NCBI GenBank assembly: GCA_964551035.1
Contig: CAZKBK010000009.1
Span: 1 to 64,000, forward strand
Origin: Chryseosolibacter sp964551035
GTDB lineage: Bacteria; Bacteroidota; Bacteroidia; Cytophagales; Cyclobacteriaceae
DNA: 64,000 nt
Direction: 5' to 3'
Shown in pieces: positions 54,259-63,760 of the stretch (position 1 is the first letter of the stretch; every line of letters starts with the position of its first letter). The notes under the pieces were generated by a model. The model saw only the letters and a program-made list of their open reading frames with translations, was not told where the DNA came from and made no database searches. A program made the translations under genes and the position numbers.

Positions 54259-55701
54259 TTAAACGCCCTGGCTGACCAGCGCAAACTGGAACTGCGGCCT
54301 TCCGCGTTCACCATTTTGCGTCAGCGCCGTGAACTTCAGCTTGTAAATGTTTCCTGCGGAATCTTTGATCACGTAAAAGCGGTCTTCCTTGAGAGCAGGT
54401 CCCGATCCCGGGCCCCCGCCGGACCTCCAACTGGAACCGATATTGATCTGACTGGTGCCAAAGGTGACCCCCGCCAGGTCGGCCTCATCAAAGTCTTCGT
54501 ACGTGCCGGCGGTCGCGGTAAGGAGTTCCGCCGTTTCAGTATCGAAGCGATTCTGGATCACCACATCGTTAAAGACGTAGGGCACCGTGAGGCCAGGACC
54601 AAAGGCGGTGGTATTCGTAAACACGGTGAAGGCGATATCCCACTTTTCCTTTTTCGGCTCAATTTCAACCACACCGGTTTCAAATTTCACGTAGTTGAAG
54701 AGGAATTCTTCGTCCCTCGTAATATCGATGGATGTGAAACTGGTGGCGTCGATATCTGCATGCTGCAAGGTGTAGTTGTCGCCGTTTCTGATTATACGGA
54801 CCTTCTTCCAGCCCCGTGGTGTGCCGTCCGGGTGCGCTCCGCGGTTCACGATGAACACGTTGTTGTCGGACGCCGCTGCCGCGATTTCCGCAATGGCCGT
54901 GGCGGACAGGTCTCCGGCGGGATCGTCGATCCAGGACGTCGCCTCCGACACCCATGCCGGCGGCGGGCCGGAGGTGATCGCGGCAAATACCGCATCCGTG
55001 GAAAGCTGTTGCCCCCACCCTGTCGTATCCTCCGCGGTAACGGCGTTAAGATCATTCTTGTCAAGCGCCCTGGCCATCATCGACGAAGCCGAATTAAGAA
55101 TCACGCGAAATTCACCCGCTGCCATATAGAAGCCAAGGTCCCAGTCACTCCGATGGACGGAAGTCTGACGGTTCGCGCTAAGGTCGATAAACACCTTGTT
55201 CGGTTGTTCCTGGCCTCCGACATTCGGATCCATCGTCCCCTCGTCGGCAAGTATTTCAGAAAAACTCACCACGAGCGCACTTCTTTCCCCCGGCACGAGG
55301 TCATTGCCCACCGTTGCCAATGTAAATGCGATCGTTTCGTCTCCATCGAGCAGGACATCCTCCTCCTTGTTGATGTCAAATGAAACCTGCGTTGCTCCCT
55401 TCGGCACCGGAATCACGAGCGAATTTCCATCCATGGCCGGGCTGGTCGTGAACTCCGTCTCGTAGCTGACTCCAACCAATTCCGCCGTAAGGCTAATCTC
55501 CGTATCCGTGGACGCTTCCCGCGAAAAAGGGATGTTGACCGTCAGGGTTTGTTCATCCGAAGCAAAGCCGAGTTCTCCAGATTCAAACTGTACCAGGTTG
55601 TCGGGCAGTGGCGGATCTTCATCGCAGCCTGCCAGCATCACGAAGGCAGCGAACGCAAAAAAAATCGACCAGGGTTTAAATGGAGAAGTTTTGGATTTCA
55701 T
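54259..55701 (-). CDS. hmuY: HmuY-family haem-binding lipoprotein
   Basis: From the ATG at 55701 the protein has 480 residues with a lipoprotein signal (FFAFAAFVMLAGCDEDP). Residues 30-150 form an N-terminal Ig/Calx-like domain. The HmuY-type domain follows, with FIDLSANRQTSVHRSDWDLG, VNRGAHPDGTPRGWKKVRI, FLFNYVKFETGVVEIEPKKE and KWDIAFTVFTN. HmuY captures haem on the outer surface and passes it to the TonB receptor HmuR. It is the last gene of the operon, 28 bases after hmuR. It is longer than the P. gingivalis type because of the extra N-terminal domain. Confidence 0.85.
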   Translation of the reverse strand: MKSKTSPFKPWSIFFAFAAFVMLAGCDEDPPLPDNLVQFESGELGFASDEQTLTVNIPFSREASTDTEISLTAELVGVSYETEFTTSPAMDGNSLVIPVPKGATQVSFDINKEEDVLLDGDETIAFTLATVGNDLVPGERSALVVSFSEILADEGTMDPNVGGQEQPNKVFIDLSANRQTSVHRSDWDLGFYMAAGEFRVILNSASSMMARALDKNDLNAVTAEDTTGWGQQLSTDAVFAAITSGPPPAWVSEATSWIDDPAGDLSATAIAEIAAAASDNNVFIVNRGAHPDGTPRGWKKVRIIRNGDNYTLQHADIDATSFTSIDITRDEEFLFNYVKFETGVVEIEPKKEKWDIAFTVFTNTTAFGPGLTVPYVFNDVVIQNRFDTETAELLTATAGTYEDFDEADLAGVTFGTSQINIGSSWRSGGGPGSGPALKEDRFYVIKDSAGNIYKLKFTALTQNGERGRPQFQFALVSQGV

Positions 55702-55729
55702 GGTAAGCATGGATTTTATGAGGAACATG

Positions 55730-57742
55730 TTAAGATTTTGTGAATCGAACGTTAAGGGTCACAAAGAACGAGCGTCCATAGCCGACGGGTCTGCTGGAGC
55801 CCGAGCCGGTGTGCGTGGATGCCCCTGACGCGGAATTGTAGACCTGCGTGACATTGAAGAGATTTCTGATCCCGGCGGAAAGTTCCAGGTGTTTCCCTAA
55901 CGATTTCTGCGCCGTCAGGTCGGCCCAGTGATAGCCATCGGTCTCCACCAACACGATGTCTTCTCCGGCGGGATCAAGTTCGTACGCAGGTGTCTTTCCC
56001 GTGTACTTATAAAACAGCGATACGCTAAATGTTTCATCGACCTGATGCGTCACCGACGTGGTGATTTCCGGCGACCACGTAAATGCCGGAAGCGTTCCGT
56101 TCGCCTCGGTGAGCGAATTATACCGCCCGGTACAACCCAGGCCCGCGCGAAAGTCGGTGTTGCCGTTGCTGAGCACGGTGTTCAACGTCAGACCTTTGGA
56201 GCGGAATTCGTTTATGTTGACGTAGGTGGTCACATTGCTGCCGGGGCGCACGCCGTAGCCGATCATATTATCGACATCATTGTAGAACGCCGAAATGACG
56301 CCGTTCAAGCGAAGGTTGTTGTCGGTTTCCACCAGCCGCGCATTCCACGATGCGTTAACGGTGTGAGAGCGTTCGGCTTCAAGATCCGGATTGCCTTCAA
56401 TGGAGTGGCTGGCATCGAAGAAGTTGAAAAATAGTTCCCTTATCGACGGCGCCCTGAACCCGCGTCCGTATGAAACTCGGACATCATGGCGGTCATTGAT
56501 CGTGATCTTTGTGTTCAGGGAAGGAATAACGGGAGGCGCTTCATACACGGAATTTCTGATGACGCGAACGCCGGGTCGCAAGCTCAAGGCCCCCAACTTG
56601 AGGTCAGCCGAGAGAAACCCCGCATAATCCTGAATGCCATTCGTCCCCTCCTTCAACCGGGACCCGCTTCCCGATTCCAGGTTGATGTCGTAGCCGGGCT
56701 GAATGCTCACGGCATCGGAGATTCGGTATTGCAGCGCTCCCCGAATGGTCATGCCTGTGAATTCATCCGTGTTCTGCAACGCACTGTTGGCCAACGTTTC
56801 CCTGCCCGTTTGCCTGTCGACGGCAACGCTTTGGGTTCTGTTCCTGAAGCCGGTGTAGCTTAACGCGCTGTTAAAGCTGACCTTTTCCGAAAGACTCGTC
56901 GTCAACTGAACCTGGTGCATCAACCGCTGCGTGATGTAATTCTTGTCGATTGCCTCGTTGCCGGCGAATTGCGCGGGGTTGTAGATCTTCTCGTGCAGGT
57001 AGTCAGCCCGGTAATAGGCATGCCATCCGTTCTGTTGGTATCCCGCGACAGCGCTGGCCATCCACTGCGCCTTGGGGTGCCATGTTTTCTCGCGCCCCGT
57101 GGAATCGCCTGTCCATCCGCGAAACGCGTTGTGACTGAGACTTCCCCGGAAGTAAAAAGCGTTGACCGCGGAAGCGAGGCTGACGCGCTGATTGTGGAGT
57201 CCCTTCGACAGTCCATACTCATTTCCTGCCGTCTCTTCCTGGAGAGTCGCCGATACCGCGAATTTCTCCTCGACCGATTTTTTTGTGATGATGTTGATCA
57301 CACCGGCCAGCGCATCGGCGCCGTAGATGACCGCCATGGGTCCCTCGACAATCTCGATCCGCTCGACGGCGTTTACGTTGAACTGGTTGAGGTTGACCTC
57401 GTTGCCGGTGCCCTGTTTCCCGATCACGGGAACGCCGTCGACGAGCACTTTCACGTTTTGACCGGGCAGCCCCATCATGGTCAGGTTGGAACCGCCGAGT
57501 GCCGGATCCTGCGCGAACCGGATATTTAATTCAGTATTCAACGCATCCTGTAGCCTCGTCGCTCCCCGGGATTGCAACCGTTCCATCGGAATGGTGCGCA
57601 CGTTGTACACCGACGCCCGTACCGACTGTGGCTCCACCTCTCCGGTCACGACCACCTCTCTGAGCTCGTAAAGTTTCAAAGAATCCTGCGCCGCCGTAAA
57701 CAGCGACGTAAGAAGGAGGATTAAAGCCAGGATGACCTTCAT
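55730..57742 (-). CDS. hmuR: TonB-dependent haem receptor HmuR type
   Basis: The ATG at 57742 gives 670 residues with a signal peptide (ILALILLLTSLFTAAQDS). The N-terminal plug domain (LREVVVTGEVEPQSVRASVY, GLPGQNVKVLVDGVPVIGKQ, RIEIVEGPMAVIYGADALAG) is followed by a 22-strand barrel. There is NPDLEAERSHTVNASW near the middle and a typical aromatic C-terminus (GRSFFVTLNVRF). The context with hmuY and hmuTUV indicates haem transport across the outer membrane. It begins one base after hmuS ends. Confidence 0.9.
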   Translation of the reverse strand: MKVILALILLLTSLFTAAQDSLKLYELREVVVTGEVEPQSVRASVYNVRTIPMERLQSRGATRLQDALNTELNIRFAQDPALGGSNLTMMGLPGQNVKVLVDGVPVIGKQGTGNEVNLNQFNVNAVERIEIVEGPMAVIYGADALAGVINIITKKSVEEKFAVSATLQEETAGNEYGLSKGLHNQRVSLASAVNAFYFRGSLSHNAFRGWTGDSTGREKTWHPKAQWMASAVAGYQQNGWHAYYRADYLHEKIYNPAQFAGNEAIDKNYITQRLMHQVQLTTSLSEKVSFNSALSYTGFRNRTQSVAVDRQTGRETLANSALQNTDEFTGMTIRGALQYRISDAVSIQPGYDINLESGSGSRLKEGTNGIQDYAGFLSADLKLGALSLRPGVRVIRNSVYEAPPVIPSLNTKITINDRHDVRVSYGRGFRAPSIRELFFNFFDASHSIEGNPDLEAERSHTVNASWNARLVETDNNLRLNGVISAFYNDVDNMIGYGVRPGSNVTTYVNINEFRSKGLTLNTVLSNGNTDFRAGLGCTGRYNSLTEANGTLPAFTWSPEITTSVTHQVDETFSVSLFYKYTGKTPAYELDPAGEDIVLVETDGYHWADLTAQKSLGKHLELSAGIRNLFNVTQVYNSASGASTHTGSGSSRPVGYGRSFFVTLNVRFTKS

Positions 57743-57743
57743 A

Positions 57744-58823
57744 TCAGATTGCCGGAAGTTCCTCGACAAGTTTTCGCCAGGGCTCGCGTTCGCTGATGCC
57801 GGGTTTACGGAGGCCGAAGAACTGAACGATCATGTTCTTGTCACGGTCAAACGCTTCAACGGCGGTGACAACGCCATCGGTGGTCGGCTTTTTCACCACC
57901 CATACCGTGTCGACGTGATCCTCCCGCAAGTGCATGTTGAAGTCCGGGTCGAGCACATTCAGCCACGCTTCCATGATCCGGATGGTCTGCACTTTGCCTT
58001 GATGGATCTGGATATTGCCGCGATTTCCGGCGAAGATCATGATGGGAAGCTTTTGCGCGGCGGCGGTATCCAAAAGCACACGCAACGCGCTCTTTTGAAT
58101 TTCGTAGGTGAACGTCCCGCTGGCAATGCGCACGGCATCGAGGCGATTGACGTCGTGCTTCCTGATCATTCCGAAGAAATCATGGGTATCCTTCATCGCC
58201 GCCCAGTCGGTCAGCAGGGCGTCGCGATCGACCTGATCTATCGCTTTTGTTGTAGGGTCCGCGATCGGACTTACTTTGACCTGGGCAGACTGATCGTCCG
58301 AGGTAAAATCGTGCACAATGCGGTCAAAAGCGTCCTGGTCGCTTCCGGCTTTATGCTCCTGCGCGCCCTGCAGGTATACCTTGGTGATGGCCGTGCCGGA
58401 AGCATCAAAGAACTGGAGGCTTTGCTGCAGACCACGGGGAGTCTGCTGCTTCACGGCGAAGCCAAACTTCCACGGACGGAAAAATACCCTCGATTCAATG
58501 GGGCCAATCACTGTAGCCATGGCGTTGGGGAGCCCGCCCATGATGTCGATCTTCTGAAAGGGTCCCTTGTGCTCCAGAACGCAACTGTCATTTCGGGTGA
58601 GCGCCATCACGCGGCCCAACTCGGGCAGGCGGGCCAAAAGCTTCGTCCAATCGCCATCCAGGCGCACCGTGTATTCGTTTACGGTCGTGGCCAGCAATTC
58701 CGCTTCGCTGCAGCCGATCTCCGCAGCCGCGTCACGTATGCGGATGCCGGGTTTGGCTTTCTGAACGTCGAGCCACGCCTGCTTTAGCGTCGAAGGGGTA
58801 TCCAGGGTAGTATTCATATCCAT
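57744..58823 (-). CDS. hmuS: Haem-degrading factor HmuS
   Basis: Using the ATG at 58823, one base after the hmuV stop, the protein has 359 residues; starts at 58841 or 58817 are alternatives. It has the two-repeat HmuS/ChuS layout. Repeat 1 includes ELLATTVNEYTVRLDGDWTK and ELGRVMALTRNDSCVLEHKG; repeat 2 includes FFGMIRKHDVNRLDAVRIAS and IMIFAGNRGNIQIHQGKVQT. HmuS proteins bind haem in the cytosol and release iron. The C-terminus MIVQFFGLRKPGISEREPWR is typical. Confidence 0.9.
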   Translation of the reverse strand: MDMNTTLDTPSTLKQAWLDVQKAKPGIRIRDAAAEIGCSEAELLATTVNEYTVRLDGDWTKLLARLPELGRVMALTRNDSCVLEHKGPFQKIDIMGGLPNAMATVIGPIESRVFFRPWKFGFAVKQQTPRGLQQSLQFFDASGTAITKVYLQGAQEHKAGSDQDAFDRIVHDFTSDDQSAQVKVSPIADPTTKAIDQVDRDALLTDWAAMKDTHDFFGMIRKHDVNRLDAVRIASGTFTYEIQKSALRVLLDTAAAQKLPIMIFAGNRGNIQIHQGKVQTIRIMEAWLNVLDPDFNMHLREDHVDTVWVVKKPTTDGVVTAVEAFDRDKNMIVQFFGLRKPGISEREPWRKLVEELPAI

Positions 58824-58824
58824 G

Positions 58825-59634
58825 TTATTTGGTAATGGCAATTTGAGTCAAAGGATGTGACGTTTCTTCGGGTATGATGAACGGACACCGGCTGCAGGGA
58901 TCGTGATGAATGCTCACCTTACAACAAAACGTCTTTTCTATGTTGTCTTTCGTAAATACATCGATGGCCGGACCCGAGCCCACCAGTTCCCCGTTGTTCA
59001 TCATGCAGATACTGTCCGAAAATTGTGCGGCGAGATTCAGATCGTGAACGATCGCGAGTACGCCAATATTCCTTGAACGGATGTGCTTCACGATGCGGAA
59101 CATGGACTGTTGTTGTGCGATGTCCATGCTTGAAGTCGGTTCGTCGAGGAGGATGTACCGCGGGAAGACGGTTTCTTCCCACACCTGCGCCAACACCCGG
59201 GCAAGCTGGACACGCTGCTTTTCGCCACCCGAAAGGGTCAGGTAATTCCGGTCGGCAAAGAGACCCGTCCCGGTTACCTCGATTACTTCATCGATGATAT
59301 TGAGGTTCTCTGCCCGCGTGGTGTGATGCGCCTGCCGGGAAAGGGCGATCACTTCCCTGGCGGTGAAAGCAAACTGGAGGCCTGACTGCTGCGCCATCAC
59401 GGCCCGGATACGCGACAGTTCACGGGCGTTGTACTTGCCGGCGGGTTTGCCATTTATACGGACGGCGCCTGAATAGACCCTTTGCTCGTTGCTCATGATT
59501 TTCAGGAGCGAGCTTTTACCTGCCCCATTCGGGCCGACCACCGCGGTGAGCTGTCCCGGTTTGACCGCGAGGTTGATCTTTCGAATGATCTGTTTCGTTC
59601 CGACGCTATGCGATATGTCGACGGCTTCGTACAT
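58825..59634 (-). CDS. hmuV: Haem ABC transporter ATPase HmuV
   Basis: A 269-residue ABC subunit with Walker A AVVGPNGAGKSSLLKIM, signature YLTLSGGEKQRVQLARVL, Walker B RYILLDEPTSSMD and switch AIVHDLN. The C-terminal tail contains a Cys-rich segment (CCKVSIHHDPCSRCPFIIPE) that is unusual for HmuV and could bind metal or haem. It overlaps hmuU through ATGA. Confidence 0.92.
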   Translation of the reverse strand: MYEAVDISHSVGTKQIIRKINLAVKPGQLTAVVGPNGAGKSSLLKIMSNEQRVYSGAVRINGKPAGKYNARELSRIRAVMAQQSGLQFAFTAREVIALSRQAHHTTRAENLNIIDEVIEVTGTGLFADRNYLTLSGGEKQRVQLARVLAQVWEETVFPRYILLDEPTSSMDIAQQQSMFRIVKHIRSRNIGVLAIVHDLNLAAQFSDSICMMNNGELVGSGPAIDVFTKDNIEKTFCCKVSIHHDPCSRCPFIIPEETSHPLTQIAITK

Positions 59635-60704
59635 CAGATCTCATGCTTTTGTTTAGCCTTCAGCAACAGGGCGATAAAAAACGGCGCACCAATAAGGGCC
59701 GTGACCACGCCGATGGGCATTTCCGCCGGGCTCACCATGGTGCGCGCGATCAGGTCGGCGATCAGCAGCAGAAGCGCGCCGCCCAGCGCCGAAGCCGGAA
59801 GCACCAGGCTGTTGTCGGCGTGGAACATCGTCCGGATCACGTGGGGAACGATAAGGCCGATGAAACCAATGATCCCTGCCAGGGAGACGCTTACGCCCAC
59901 GGCAAGCGCAGAAAGGAGGACCATCACCCGCTTGACGCGCTCGACGTTTACACCCAGGTGGTAGGCGTCGGATTCGCCCAACGACAACGCATTCAGGGGC
60001 CGGGCAAACAGCAGCAAGGCACAAGTCGACAATAGCAGTACGGGTGCGGAAAGGCTAAGCTTCTCCCAGGTGGCTCCGCCCAGATCCCCCAGCGTCCAGA
60101 ACATGAAGGTGCTGAGCTGGTTTTCGTCCGCGTAAAAAATGGCCAGGCCGATTAGCGCCCCGGTAAGGGCATTGACCGCCACGCCGATCAGCACCAGCAT
60201 GGCGATGTGGGTGCGGCCGGCGCTCATGCTCAAACGAAGGACGAGAAAGGTGGCAATGCTGCCTCCCGCGAACGCGAACAGGGAGATAAAAGAATTTGAA
60301 ATCCATAGTGGCAGGGACGAAAGCAAGGTCGCTCCAAAAACGATTGCCAGAACGACCGCCGCGGCTGCACCGCCGGAGACGCCGATCAGGCTGGGCTCGA
60401 CCAACGGGTTCCGGAATAATCCCTGAAGGGATGCTCCGCCGATTCCCAACGCCGAACCGATTAACAACGTCATGACTACACGGGGCGCGCGTATCGTCGT
60501 CAACACCGCCGCGTGTGTTTCGTCGACGGCGGCGCCACTGAACATGCCGATCTGCTTAAGCACGATGACAATGGCATCCGGAATGGGTATGTGAACGGCC
60601 CCGACCGTGAGCGAGACTACGGCGGTCAATACCAGCAGGCCCCCCATGCCGAGTAGGATCAGTGCGTTTCGGTAGCTTCGTACGGGTAACGCGAGCGCCA
60701 ACAT
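59634..60704 (-). CDS. hmuU: Haem ABC transporter permease HmuU (FecCD family)
   Basis: The 356-residue permease has about ten helices and FecCD motifs: RAPRVVMTLLIGSALGIGGA, LQGLFRNPLVEPSLIGVSGG and VSLAGIIGFIGLIVPHVIRT, ending PAEMPIGVVTALIGAPFFIA. It forms the inner-membrane channel for haem. It starts one base after the hmuT stop codon and overlaps hmuV. Confidence 0.92.
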   Translation of the reverse strand: MLALALPVRSYRNALILLGMGGLLVLTAVVSLTVGAVHIPIPDAIVIVLKQIGMFSGAAVDETHAAVLTTIRAPRVVMTLLIGSALGIGGASLQGLFRNPLVEPSLIGVSGGAAAAVVLAIVFGATLLSSLPLWISNSFISLFAFAGGSIATFLVLRLSMSAGRTHIAMLVLIGVAVNALTGALIGLAIFYADENQLSTFMFWTLGDLGGATWEKLSLSAPVLLLSTCALLLFARPLNALSLGESDAYHLGVNVERVKRVMVLLSALAVGVSVSLAGIIGFIGLIVPHVIRTMFHADNSLVLPASALGGALLLLIADLIARTMVSPAEMPIGVVTALIGAPFFIALLLKAKQKHEI

Positions 60705-60705
60705 T

Positions 60706-61560
60706 TTACCTGCCTGCTATTTTATCCGCCAACTCGGGATGGAGCTGCACCGCCAGCTCTTTTACCGCTTCGCCAAAACGGGGCCCGAAATTGGTGAGCT
60801 TCAAACTCTCCATGGCAATGATTTGTTTCTTCTTCCCCGCGGTAGTGAGCGACATGCCGGGAAGCTTTAACGCGCCGGCTATGCCACCGAGGCTTTCAAA
60901 CCCGGTCGAGACCATGAGCACATAATCGGGGTTGGCGCTGATGAGCGCCTCGGCATTCAACGGCTTGTAGGCCGTGATCCCGATGAAGGCATTTTGCGCG
61001 CCAGCGTAGGCGAGTATTTCCGCGAAGCTGTTCTTTCCTCCCGCGCTGACAGTGGCTGTGCCGCGGTTGTAGATGCAGGCCACGGTGGGCGCGATGGTCT
61101 TGCCCTCGAGCAGCCCGCGTACATCGGCAAGCGCTTGTTCAATGTTGGCGATAAGGGAGTCTCCCTCCTTTCGACGATTCAACGGAGTAGCTATCTGCCG
61201 GATGAGCGCCTTCGTGCCCTCAAAGTTCAGTGTGCGGTCGATCACGAGCACCTCTACCGAGGTCCCGGACAACTGCTCCAGGACAACCTGATCGACGTAA
61301 TCCTTTTCGGCGATAACCAGCGTGGGCCTTAGACTGAGAATGCCCTCTGCATTGATTCCACTCCTGTAGCCAATGGAAGGAAGATCCTGAACTTCCGCCG
61401 GGTAAAGACTGGTGCGGTCGGTGCCAACGAGTTTGTCACAATCGCCCAGCGCACAAACCGTTTCCGTGATGGCGCTGCCGGCAGTGACGATGCGCATTTC
61501 ATGCTGCCCGGCGCAAACGCCGGCGATGGCGATAAAGGCTAACGTTAATAACTTTCTCAT
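60706..61560 (-). CDS. hmuT: Periplasmic haem-binding protein HmuT
   Basis: This 284-residue binding protein has a signal peptide (LLTLAFIAIAGVCAGQ) and the class III fold with RIVTAGSAITETVCALGDCD, LVGTDRTSLYPAEVQDLPSI and GYRSGINAEGILSLRPTLVI. A mid-helix links two lobes. The Tyr in the SLYPAEVQ-GY region is a candidate haem ligand. As first gene of the operon it lies just downstream of two Fur-like boxes. Confidence 0.9.
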   Translation of the reverse strand: MRKLLTLAFIAIAGVCAGQHEMRIVTAGSAITETVCALGDCDKLVGTDRTSLYPAEVQDLPSIGYRSGINAEGILSLRPTLVIAEKDYVDQVVLEQLSGTSVEVLVIDRTLNFEGTKALIRQIATPLNRRKEGDSLIANIEQALADVRGLLEGKTIAPTVACIYNRGTATVSAGGKNSFAEILAYAGAQNAFIGITAYKPLNAEALISANPDYVLMVSTGFESLGGIAGALKLPGMSLTTAGKKKQIIAMESLKLTNFGPRFGEAVKELAVQLHPELADKIAGR

Positions 61561-61609
61561 TTAGAACGTTTTGTCGGACGGGGAGACCTTCAATTCGGCT
61601 AATTTTTAT

Positions 61610-61628
61610 ATTTAGATTTGGTCTAAAT
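61610..61628. promoter_or_regulatory. Fur-like box 1
   Basis: A perfect 7-1-7-type palindrome: ATTTAGA, five-base spacer, TCTAAAT. It lies about 50 bases before the hmuT start codon. An iron-responsive repressor would block the haem operon here. Confidence 0.7.
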
Positions 61629-61668
61629 AAAGTGCAAGCTTAAGCAGTTCGGACTATTCCCGCAAGCT

Positions 61669-61687
61669 ATTTAGATCAATTCTAAAG
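61669..61687. promoter_or_regulatory. Fur-like box 2
   Basis: ATTTAGA, five-base spacer, TCTAAAG: one mismatch to the palindrome. It lies 59 bases from the first box centre to centre. Confidence 0.6.
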
Positions 61688-61913
61688 AATTGCCGTCCCG
61701 GATGCCCTCCGGCATCGGCAAGCACATTGCAAACATGGGGAATGAAACTTCTGGGGCGGCGGAGTACCAGCCAGGTCCCACCCTATGGTTGATAGGGAGG
61801 CTTGGGCCAGCGGCGCAGCACCCCGTCTGGAATGGGTCGTGGGGGATGAAAAGAATCGGCGCTCATCGAAAAAGAAAAATCTCGTCAGGCGATCGCCGGA
61901 TGGCTTGCTCAGG

Positions 61914-62312
61914 CTATGGGACTGCCGAAGTATTTATCTCAATCGGATTGGTCAGGATCTTATGAACCGGACATGCATTGGCCACCGCAAGCAACCTCTT
62001 GCGTTGATCCGCGTCCAGGTTGCCAATAAATTGGATCGTCCGATTGATGACGGTCTTGTTGGCGTCGTCATCCCGCTCAAGATCGATATCAATTTTTACT
62101 TCATCGAGGGCCCATTGCTTGCGGTCGGCGTACATGCGGACCGTAGCGCTGGTACAGGCCGCCAGTGCAGCAGCGAGCAACTCCTTCGGTGAAAACCCTG
62201 AATCCTTGCCGCCCTTGTCGACCGGCTCATCCGCCATGACCACGTTGCCCGTGGGCGACTTGATCTCGATCTTGTAGGGCTCCTGCTTAATACTTGATGA
62301 TACGTTCGCCAT
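61914..62312 (-). CDS. OsmC-family protein
   Basis: The 132-residue protein has the OsmC layout. The active-site Cys in the helix AAALAACTSATVRMYADRKQ and the second Cys in LLAVANACPVHKILTNP are both present, as needed for peroxide reduction. The N-terminal TGNVVMADEPVDKGGKD strand pair is typical. It reduces organic hydroperoxides in the cytosol. It stands alone upstream of the haem promoter region; a link to haem stress is possible but not shown. Confidence 0.92.
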   Translation of the reverse strand: MANVSSSIKQEPYKIEIKSPTGNVVMADEPVDKGGKDSGFSPKELLAAALAACTSATVRMYADRKQWALDEVKIDIDLERDDDANKTVINRTIQFIGNLDADQRKRLLAVANACPVHKILTNPIEINTSAVP

Positions 62313-62560
62313 AACGATTTCAATTTATCCACTTTTTTGACATTGACGGTGCCTGGGAGCGAGAATTGGGCCACAAAGGCACAAAGAATGTCATGGCAGC
62401 CTGGACTGCCAGACCGGGGCATTGGGAGGCAAGAAGGCACAAGGCATGGCCCCGATACTTCGGGGACCGTTCACTGCGTAGCGAAAGGTTGTTGTCTTCG
62501 TCGCACCGGAGAAGTATGACCTCCCGGTGGGGCGCGCGGAACATGGTCAACAGTTTGTGA
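62313..62560. other. Spacer with a G/C hairpin
   Basis: Contains an inverted repeat ccccga/tcgggg at 62450-62465, perhaps a weak terminator for the lipoprotein gene. No gene is seen. Confidence 0.4.
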
Positions 62561-63760
62561 TTATTCCCACAACTGGTAAACATTGAGGAATACGTCGTCA
62601 GCGTCTTCAGTCGTCATGTCGACAATTGACAGCGCTACGAACGAGCTGATGGCCACTTCGTCCAACGTATACGTGATGCTTCCCTGGGTGAGATCGATCG
62701 TCGAACAAAAATCGGTTGCCGACGCAAACGGCTTGTTCCCGAAGAGGTTGACATTTTTTCCCATGGAGGTATGGATCGGTTCCTCCAGGAATAATTCAAC
62801 GATTTTGAGACCCAGCGGAAACCCGCCTTCGGTGGTCGCGCTTTTATCAACATACCCGTAAAGTACGCGATAACCTTCCGGGATGTCCACGCGCGCATAG
62901 AGCCTGCACCGGTTCTCCTCATCCGGCAGATATACGGTCACATCGTGATTAAGATGGAATGCCGTGAAACCCTCCAGCGACTCCGGGATGAACTCGAAAC
63001 TGAGGGACGTTGAGCCGGTCAGTTCATCCTTGAGAAAATGTTGCTCGTGGGAAATGTATCCATCCTTGACGGCCGTAAATGTGTACCGGGCGTGGTAGGC
63101 GGGAATACACACGTTGCCCTGCGCCGGAAGGGTCACCTCATCGGACCACTCCACGTTTCCCGATAACCCTTTTGCCGTAATCTGAAGGGTGTAACTGCCG
63201 GGATCCTGGTGGGCAAGCTCTGCCAGCGTGGCGCTGACCTCCAGGGAGAATCGCGCGGGCATGGCAAACCCAAACGTCTCATAGCCAAAATCGGACGCGG
63301 TATGGCATTCGGTCGGAAGCACTTCAGCGACGGCATCGGTCGTATTCCCCACCGTTATTTGAAAAGGCATTGAAAGGGGATGCTGTACCTGATCGGACAT
63401 CGAAGAACCATTCAACGGCGACGCGTAAATGAGTTCTTCGACCGAATTCAGCACAAAGAATTGCGCCAACGCATAGTCGCCTCCCGGGAGTTCAAGGGGC
63501 TGCATGAATAGTCCGGTTTCGGCGTCGTAGTACAGGTGCACCTTATCCGACAGGGTGCAGCCATCCGGCGTCCGGATGGTATAGCTAAAGAATGCCGCAT
63601 CGTTGAGTCCTCCTTCCGGAAGCGGATCGGAGGCTTCAAAAGAAAACCGGACGTATCCGGTGCCGGCAATGGGTGGCTCGCTTTCATCGTTGCAGGTACT
63701 CAGCGAAAAAATGGCGGCCAGCGCAATAACCGCGCTTGTAAAAAATCTGAAAATGTACAT
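62561..63760 (-). CDS. Hypothetical lipoprotein
   Basis: The ATG at 63760 gives 399 residues with a lipoprotein signal (SAVIALAAIFSLSTCNDESE). The first 130 residues are a beta-rich domain (GTGYVRFSFEASDPLPEGGL, GGDYALAQFFVLNSVEELIY) similar in style to adhesin or fimbrillin-like lipoproteins. Two more beta segments follow. The C-terminus (STIDLTQGSITYTLDEVAIS) is not a sorting domain. No family was recognised. Confidence 0.7.
   Translation of the reverse strand: MYIFRFFTSAVIALAAIFSLSTCNDESEPPIAGTGYVRFSFEASDPLPEGGLNDAAFFSYTIRTPDGCTLSDKVHLYYDAETGLFMQPLELPGGDYALAQFFVLNSVEELIYASPLNGSSMSDQVQHPLSMPFQITVGNTTDAVAEVLPTECHTASDFGYETFGFAMPARFSLEVSATLAELAHQDPGSYTLQITAKGLSGNVEWSDEVTLPAQGNVCIPAYHARYTFTAVKDGYISHEQHFLKDELTGSTSLSFEFIPESLEGFTAFHLNHDVTVYLPDEENRCRLYARVDIPEGYRVLYGYVDKSATTEGGFPLGLKIVELFLEEPIHTSMGKNVNLFGNKPFASATDFCSTIDLTQGSITYTLDEVAISSFVALSIVDMTTEDADDVFLNVYQLWE

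Larger units (their letters stand above)
61561..61913. other. Promoter region of haem operon and spacer
   Basis: No gene is supported here. The part near hmuT is AT-rich and has two Fur-like palindromes. Further right there is a small hairpin (gatgccctccggcatc near 61698-61713). Confidence 0.6.
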
